Below, piece after piece: positions 53,136 through 57,301 of a stretch of DNA of 57,301 nucleotides (its first letter is position 1; each line of letters begins with the position of its first letter). Where the stretch lies: contig CALVLT010000011.1 in assembly GCA_944340905.1 (NCBI GenBank), positions 1 to 57,301 on the forward strand. The letters are read 5' to 3'. The notes beneath the pieces are model-generated. The model was not told the DNA's origin. It ran no database searches and worked only from the letters and a program-made list of their open reading frames with translations. Position numbers and translations under genes: made by a program. The stretch is from an uncultured Clostridia bacterium (lineage in GTDB: Bacteria; Bacillota; Clostridia; Christensenellales; Borkfalkiaceae).

Positions 53136-54861
53136 GGCGTTTCCTTACAAGCAGCAGGGCGAGCGGGGGCAGTGCGGCAAGCACGGCGTACGGCGCCCCT
53201 CCCCGCCACAGAAAATAGGCAAAATAACTCAACAGCAGTGCGCTGACCGTCTGCAGGGCGGCGTACAGCAGCGCCCTTTTCCAACCCACCTCGTGCGCCG
53301 TGGCGGCGATCGCCGAGACGCAGGGCGAACAGGTGAGCACGAACACGGCGAGCGCAAAGGCGGACGCCGCACCATACGGAAAATCACCGCAGAGCATGGC
53401 GAGCGCGCCCGCCACGTTCTCCTTGGCGATCAGGCCGGAGAGCGCGGCATAGGCGATGCGCCAGTCGTTCATGCCCGCGGGGGCGAACAGCCACGCCATG
53501 CCGCGGCACAGCGAGGCGAGCATGCTCTGCTGCGGCCCGGCAAGGCGGAAACTCCAGTCAAAGGAGGACAGCAGCCAGCTCAGCAGCAGAAATGCGAGAA
53601 TGACGGTCGCCGTCTTTATTATAAACTGTTTTGCCTGAAAGAGCAAGGACTTGGCGACAAAAATCGGGCGCGGACATTGCAGGGGCGCAAGTTCCATGAC
53701 GAAGGGCGCGCGCCCGCCGCCCGCCGTGGCGAGCGCAACCAGCAGCGCCAGCCCCACGCCGAGCGCATACAGGAGCAGGACGGCAAGGAAGGGATGGGGA
53801 AAAAAGGAGGCGGACAGCGTGAGAAAGACGGGCAGTTTTGCGCTGCACGAGATGTACGGAAGGCACAAGATGGTGCGCCGCTGCACCCGCTTATCGTCCA
53901 GCCCGCGCGTGGTGAGCACGGCGGCCGCCGTGCAGCCGAACCCCATGACGAGGGAAAAGACCGCCCGCCCGTTCAGCCCGACCGCCGCAAACGCGCCGTC
54001 CGTGAGTGCGGCAAGGCGGGAGAGAAACCCGCTCTCCTCCAGCACCACAAGAAAGAGAAAGAGCATGAGGATCTGCGGCAGGAACCCGAGCACCGTTCCG
54101 AGCGCGGGCAGCAGCCCTTCGGCAAGCAGGCTGCGCAGGACGGGGGACGGGATGCGCCGCGCAGGACCGCCCAGCACATCCGAAAAGAGCATTCCGATCA
54201 TGTCCTTCATCCACGCGCCCGGCGCGTACGGCGCAAAGGTCAGCCAGAACGCCGCCGCCAGCAGTACCAAAAAGAAGGGAACGCAAAACCAGCCCTTCAT
54301 CAGCAGGCGCTCCCACGGGGAAAGCGCCGCCTGCTCGGGCAGATAGCAGCTCGGCGGAAGGGGCACAGGCTCCCCCGCAAGGGGGCGCGCCGCAGCCACG
54401 CACGCCGCGGCGCGCGCGAGCTCTCTGCCCCGCATCCCCTCGGCGCAGAACACGTTCACCCCGAGAAGGCGGGAAAGCCCGCGCTCGTCCACCCTTCCGC
54501 CCCGCCGCACGAACTGCCGTTTTTTGGTGAGCACGAGGGCGGCGCGGCGTCCGCGGCAGAGGTCGTAGAAGAGCGGCATAACGCGCGCGAGCGTCGCACA
54601 CTCCGCCACGAACAGCACTGCCGCATCGCCGTCCGCATCGAGCGCGGCGCGCGCCGAACGCTCCTCCATGCTCCTGCCCTGCGCCGTGTACAGCCCGGGC
54701 AGGTCAACATAAACCGCGCGGCCGTCGCCGAACGCGCCCTCTTTTTCGAGCGCGCCCACCGTCACGCCGTGCCAGTTCCCCACCTTTGCGTGCCCGTGCG
54801 TGAGCGCATTGAAGAGCGTGCTCTTTCCCGCGTTGGGGTTGCCCACCAGAAATACCTTCAC
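53083..54861 (-). CDS. feoB: Ferrous iron transporter FeoB, short variant with altered G4 motif
   Basis: At ~592 residues this is a short FeoB. The N-terminal G domain has G1 GNPNAGKST and G3 DLPGLY; switch I reads GNWHGVTV instead of GNWPGVTV. At the G4 position, where NxxD reads the guanine base, it has VLTKKRQ. The membrane part keeps the two Gate motifs, LPYISCSAKLPVF and LTCSPCVSAIAA. FeoB imports Fe(II) and is regulated by nucleotide hydrolysis. The start is GTG 54861, overlapping the feoA stop (GTGA). Guanine specificity may be relaxed, which is inference. Confidence 0.88.
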   Translation of the reverse strand: MKVFLVGNPNAGKSTLFNALTHGHAKVGNWHGVTVGALEKEGAFGDGRAVYVDLPGLYTAQGRSMEERSARAALDADGDAAVLFVAECATLARVMPLFYDLCRGRRAALVLTKKRQFVRRGGRVDERGLSRLLGVNVFCAEGMRGRELARAAACVAAARPLAGEPVPLPPSCYLPEQAALSPWERLLMKGWFCVPFFLVLLAAAFWLTFAPYAPGAWMKDMIGMLFSDVLGGPARRIPSPVLRSLLAEGLLPALGTVLGFLPQILMLFLFLVVLEESGFLSRLAALTDGAFAAVGLNGRAVFSLVMGFGCTAAAVLTTRGLDDKRVQRRTILCLPYISCSAKLPVFLTLSASFFPHPFLAVLLLYALGVGLALLVALATAGGGRAPFVMELAPLQCPRPIFVAKSLLFQAKQFIIKTATVILAFLLLSWLLSSFDWSFRLAGPQQSMLASLCRGMAWLFAPAGMNDWRIAYAALSGLIAKENVAGALAMLCGDFPYGAASAFALAVFVLTCSPCVSAIAATAHEVGWKRALLYAALQTVSALLLSYFAYFLWRGGAPYAVLAALPPLALLLVRKRHETIHRPRKHHARRVHR

Positions 54862-55076
54862 CCTTCCACCCCGATCATGCGCGCCGTCTCCCGCCCGAGC
54901 GCAACGGTGCCTCCGGACGCCGTGCGCACATAAAACACCCGCCGGGAGGCCCCGACGAGCTGCACTTCCTCCCCTTCGCCCAGCCCCAGCGCACGCAGAC
55001 GGCCCTGCAGGGAGGGTTCTGCGTGCAGGCATACGATGCGCAGCCGCGCGGGCGCGCCCGCCTTGTCCAGCGTCAT
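54858..55076 (-). CDS. feoA: FeoA family protein
   Basis: The 72-residue SH3-like protein (LRIVCLHAEPSLQGRLRALG ... VALGRETARMIGV) is the small cytosolic partner of FeoB in ferrous iron uptake. GGAGG precedes ATG 55076, and its TGA overlaps the GTG start of feoB, so the two are coupled. Longer open frame upstream is not used. Confidence 0.9.
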   Translation of the reverse strand: MTLDKAGAPARLRIVCLHAEPSLQGRLRALGLGEGEEVQLVGASRRVFYVRTASGGTVALGRETARMIGVEG

Positions 55077-55152
55077 TTCCCACCTCCGCAACAATATAAA
55101 AAATGCGAGCGGGAGCATGTTTATGTCCCGTTCGCACTTTTTATTGCGTCCT

Positions 55153-55398
55153 TCAGTTCTGCTTGACGATGCGCGCCTCTCTGTCGCCCTGCAGCTTGAG
55201 CATCCCGTTCGTGATGATGGGCGAGATGATGAGCCAGATCGCCGCCGCCGCGATGATGCAGTAGATGATGATGGAACCCACCGCACGCGGCCCGCCGAAG
55301 ATGGCTGAGACAAGGTTGAAGTCGAAAATGCCGAACATTCCCCAGTTGAGCGCCCCGAGGAGCACGAGAATGTACGACAGCACATTGAAAAATACCAT
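55153..55398 (-). CDS. DUF378 small membrane protein
   Basis: The 81-residue protein has two or three hydrophobic segments (FFNVLSYILVLLGALNWGMFG and SIIIYCIIAAAAIWLIIS) with the LGALNWG signature of DUF378 proteins. Its function is not known. ATG 55398 follows AAGGAGGAAC. That site is part of a hairpin (see 55401-55433), so translation may be controlled. Confidence 0.85.
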   Translation of the reverse strand: MVFFNVLSYILVLLGALNWGMFGIFDFNLVSAIFGGPRAVGSIIIYCIIAAAAIWLIISPIITNGMLKLQGDREARIVKQN

Positions 55399-55400
55399 AC

Positions 55401-55433
55401 GTTCCTCCTTACGCACAGTTTGTGCGAAGGAAC
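55401..55433 (-). promoter_or_regulatory. Hairpin covering the DUF378 ribosome binding site
   Basis: CGCACA/TGTGCG (6 bp, 3-nt loop) is extended by GTTCCTT pairing with AAGGAGGAAC with small bulges. The 3' arm contains the whole Shine-Dalgarno sequence. Confidence 0.45.
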
Positions 55434-55470
55434 GGCTTTCATGCGCCGGGCAGGATGCAAAATGATTTCG

Positions 55471-55499
55471 TTGACAAATCGTGCGGCAAGTGGTATAGT
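55471..55499 (+). promoter_or_regulatory. Promoter of the D-2-hydroxyacid dehydrogenase
   Basis: TTGACA (55471-55476), 17 nt and TATAGT (55494-55499). Confidence 0.75.
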
Positions 55500-55530
55500 A
55501 CATAAGAACAGCAAGAACTGAACGGATAAA

Positions 55531-56520
55531 ATGAGAAAACACATGAAGATCATCTCGTTTGAGACCAAGGACTATGAGACAGCAGACTTTGCGCGCGCCG
55601 CACAGTACGGGCTGGAGGCGACGCTCTGTGCCGAGGAGCTGACCGCAGACAACGTCTCCCTCGTGCAGGGCTATGAGGGCATTACGACGCTGGGCTTTTC
55701 CGACCTGCGCGCCCCCATGCTTTGCGAACTCGCACGGCGGGGCGTGAAATACCTTGCCACGCGCACCGTCGGGTTCAACCATATCGACCTTGCCGCCGCA
55801 AAACAGTGCGGCATCCGCGTGAGCAGCGCGCGCTATGAGCCTTACAACGTGGCGGACTTTACCGTCATGCTCATGCTGATGCTGCTGCGCAAGGCAAAAA
55901 TCTCCGTCTGCCGCGCGCTCGTCAACGACTTCTCCCTCGACGGCATGTGCGGGCGCGAGATGCGCAACCTGACGATCGGCATTTTCGGCGCGGGCAAGAT
56001 CGGGCGCGCCGTCATACAAAACCTTTCGGGATTCGGCTGCAAGATCCTGTACTACGATCCCTATGCCCGGGACCCCGTTCCCGGCGCGCAGCGCTCCGAC
56101 CCCGACACCATCTACAGGACGTGCGACATCATCTCGCTGCACATGCCGCTCACGCAGGAAAACCGCCACTTCATCGACGCGGCGGCCCTTTCCAAAATGA
56201 AGACGGGCGCCCTGCTCGTCAACACCGCGCGCGGCGGATTGGTCGATACGCAGGCGCTGACGGAGGCGCTCGAATCGGGGCACCTGGGCGGCGCAGGCCT
56301 GGACACCATCGAATCGGAGGAGGGCGCGGTGCATATCGATCTGCGCGCCCGCATCGTCAACAAGCGCGACCTGTTCTATCTCAAGCAGTTCCCCAACGTG
56401 ATCTTCACCTCGCACTACGCCTTTTTCACCGAGGAGGCCGCCTCCGCCATGGTGCAGTGCGCACTGGAGAGTCTCTCCCGCTTTTCCCGCGGCGAGGAAA
56501 ACCCGTATGAGATCAGATAA
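55531..56520 (+). CDS. D-lactate dehydrogenase-like D-2-hydroxyacid dehydrogenase
   Basis: The 329-residue NAD-dependent enzyme has the Rossmann motif IGIFGAGKIGRAV near residue 148. The catalytic Arg lies in NTARGGLVD, Glu in LDTIESEEG and His in FTSHYAFF. TRTVGFNHIDL matches the D-lactate dehydrogenase/VanH branch, which reduces pyruvate or a related 2-keto acid. The start is ATG 55531 after ACGGAT; a second ATG four codons later is possible. It is a single-gene unit with its own promoter and terminator. No van ligase genes are adjacent, so a fermentative role is more likely than resistance. Confidence 0.88.
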   Translation: MRKHMKIISFETKDYETADFARAAQYGLEATLCAEELTADNVSLVQGYEGITTLGFSDLRAPMLCELARRGVKYLATRTVGFNHIDLAAAKQCGIRVSSARYEPYNVADFTVMLMLMLLRKAKISVCRALVNDFSLDGMCGREMRNLTIGIFGAGKIGRAVIQNLSGFGCKILYYDPYARDPVPGAQRSDPDTIYRTCDIISLHMPLTQENRHFIDAAALSKMKTGALLVNTARGGLVDTQALTEALESGHLGGAGLDTIESEEGAVHIDLRARIVNKRDLFYLKQFPNVIFTSHYAFFTEEAASAMVQCALESLSRFSRGEENPYEIR

Positions 56521-56548
56521 CCGACGCCGCACATCACAAAAATAGACC

Positions 56549-56574
56549 AAAAGGGAGGCCCTTGCCTCCCTTTT
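56549..56574 (+). terminator. Terminator after the D-2-hydroxyacid dehydrogenase
   Basis: A perfect 11-bp stem (AAAAGGGAGGC / GCCTCCCTTTT) with a 4-nt loop lies 28 nt past the stop at 56520. Confidence 0.9.
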
Positions 56575-56800
56575 GCTGTGATTTTTGATGGGTGCCTGTT
56601 TGCGGTGGGAAATAGGAATCTTAAAACGATTTTTTAACAGGATTGAACCATCAATTTTTCACGAATACTCTTTATTGAATCTTGTATTTTAAATAAATTC
56701 ACAAAAGAAATATTTACATGAACGTGATCATCGGCTAAAAATCGTATAATATCCATAAGTCAATTAGTAGAAGAATTACATTTATAATATTGTAATATAA

Positions 56801-56833
56801 GAAAATAGCAACGGTAAATCCGTTGCTATTTTC
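56801..56833. terminator. Bidirectional hairpin in the mobile-element flank
   Basis: A perfect 14-bp stem (GAAAATAGCAACGG / CCGTTGCTATTTTC) with a 5-nt loop. The AT-rich stretch 56575-56800 beside it shows no gene that I can support. Confidence 0.7.
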
Positions 56834-56896
56834 CTTCCTTGTATGCCACAAAGCCCGCAACACCATTGACAAAAATATATTCCGTCTTTGTGGTGT

Positions 56897-57301
56897 TCAA
56901 ACTCTGTCAACACTGGTGGAGATAACGAGATTTTCTGCGGCAAGGCCTTGAAGGCTTTGTCGGCGGGAAGAGTCTTTATCCCTTGCCTCCCTCCGTTCTT
57001 CACCGCCTCCGCGCGCGAACTCGTGTGAATTCACGTTTTCGAGCGGCTCATTATCTCCCCCACGAAAAAGGCACCGCCAAAGCGGTGCCTCATCGTGGTG
57101 GAGTAGCGGGGAAAGAGTTTGAACATTTTTCAAGCCCTTTATTGCCGCGTTTGTTTCGTCAAGCCGTACTCGCTCGATGGCTTTGTCAACGCCAAAATTC
57201 AGATAGGTTACAATTTCGTTATCATAGACATAGACCATAAACACAAGGTTATCAATAATTTTGCGCTGGTACTCTTTGTCGGTCGGTTCGCCTTTGATAA
57301 G
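56897..57301 (-). CDS. 3' end of a large serine recombinase, partial and possibly frameshifted
   Basis: The frame is open to the window edge. It begins TDKEYQRKIIDNLVFMVYVYDNEIVTYLNF, typical of the C-terminal part of large serine recombinases of mobile elements (the segment after the zinc ribbon). The frame then runs on to 56897 through low-information sequence and across a terminator hairpin at 57065-57090. In another frame a TGA (57090-57092) stands exactly before that hairpin, so the original gene probably ended there and a frameshift has extended this one. The catalytic domain lies outside the window. Confidence 0.65.
   Translation of the reverse strand, partial: LIKGEPTDKEYQRKIIDNLVFMVYVYDNEIVTYLNFGVDKAIERVRLDETNAAIKGLKNVQTLSPLLHHDEAPLWRCLFRGGDNEPLENVNSHEFARGGGEERREARDKDSSRRQSLQGLAAENLVISTSVDRV
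57065..57092 (-). terminator. Terminator-like hairpin at the recombinase 3' end
   Basis: AGGCACCGC and GCGGTGCCT form a 9-bp stem with a 4-nt loop, followed on the minus strand by TTTTT. Confidence 0.75.

Overview
The window looks like chromosome from a Gram-positive, gut-type member of the Bacillota (probably Clostridia). The signs are sigma-A promoters of near-consensus sequence with 16-17 nt spacers, strong GGAGG-type ribosome binding sites, a tryptophan T-box, AraC-controlled sugar ABC importers with lipoprotein binding proteins, and an FeoA/FeoB pair. No rRNA or other firm taxonomic marker is present, so the taxon is inference. By eye, base composition rises from moderate GC on the left (about 1-17 kb) to clearly GC-rich on the right (about 40-56 kb).

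Region 1 (1-16.3 kb) is a sialoglycan-type locus. It begins with the start of an N-acetylhexosamine kinase-like gene and a divergent AraC regulator. A leftward operon follows (14929 to 1787): an N-acetylneuraminate lyase-like aldolase, a solute-binding lipoprotein, two ABC permeases, and three large exported proteins (an Ig-domain protein, a DUF4838 lipoprotein, and a lipoprotein with a duplicated GLUG-like module). A divergent gene encodes a sialidase-like protein without a signal peptide. Region 2 (16.3-17.2 kb) is an old integration scar: the last 23 nt of a tRNA-Gln gene beside a tyrosine integrase that has lost its N-terminal half.

Region 3 (17.3-27.6 kb) holds L-fucose isomerase, an aldolase gene broken by one TGA, a fragment of a surface protein, a GH2-type glycosidase, a DUF5107/TPR protein and a divergent AraC regulator. 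Region 4 (27.8-29.5 kb) has a CPBP membrane protease and an Lgt-family protein.

Region 5 (29.6-43.9 kb) is the most unusual part. A leftward operon opens with one continuous gene that fuses a cupin/AraC-type transcription factor to a complete nucleoside hydrolase-like domain. The downstream genes encode a solute-binding lipoprotein, two permeases, a GH-A-clan hydrolase lipoprotein and two related Ig-domain surface proteins. A divergent FAD-dependent oxidoreductase and a GH42-type beta-galactosidase lie alongside. A regulator that is also a hydrolase, at the head of an import and surface operon, is my main candidate for an undescribed system.

Region 6 (44-57.3 kb) is mainly housekeeping: a decayed Ca-type P-ATPase, a T-box-controlled TrpB2, a DMT transporter, a tightly overlapping adenine deaminase - GNAT - RdgB - YfcE operon, an feoA-feoB-pseudouridine synthase-GNAT group, a DUF378 protein and a D-lactate dehydrogenase-like enzyme. 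The right edge enters a serine-recombinase mobile element. Several transcription units (AraC at 26663, CPBP at 28645, EamA at 47273, adenine deaminase at 51525) have the -10 box only 6-7 nt before the ATG and no ribosome binding site, so they look leaderless.
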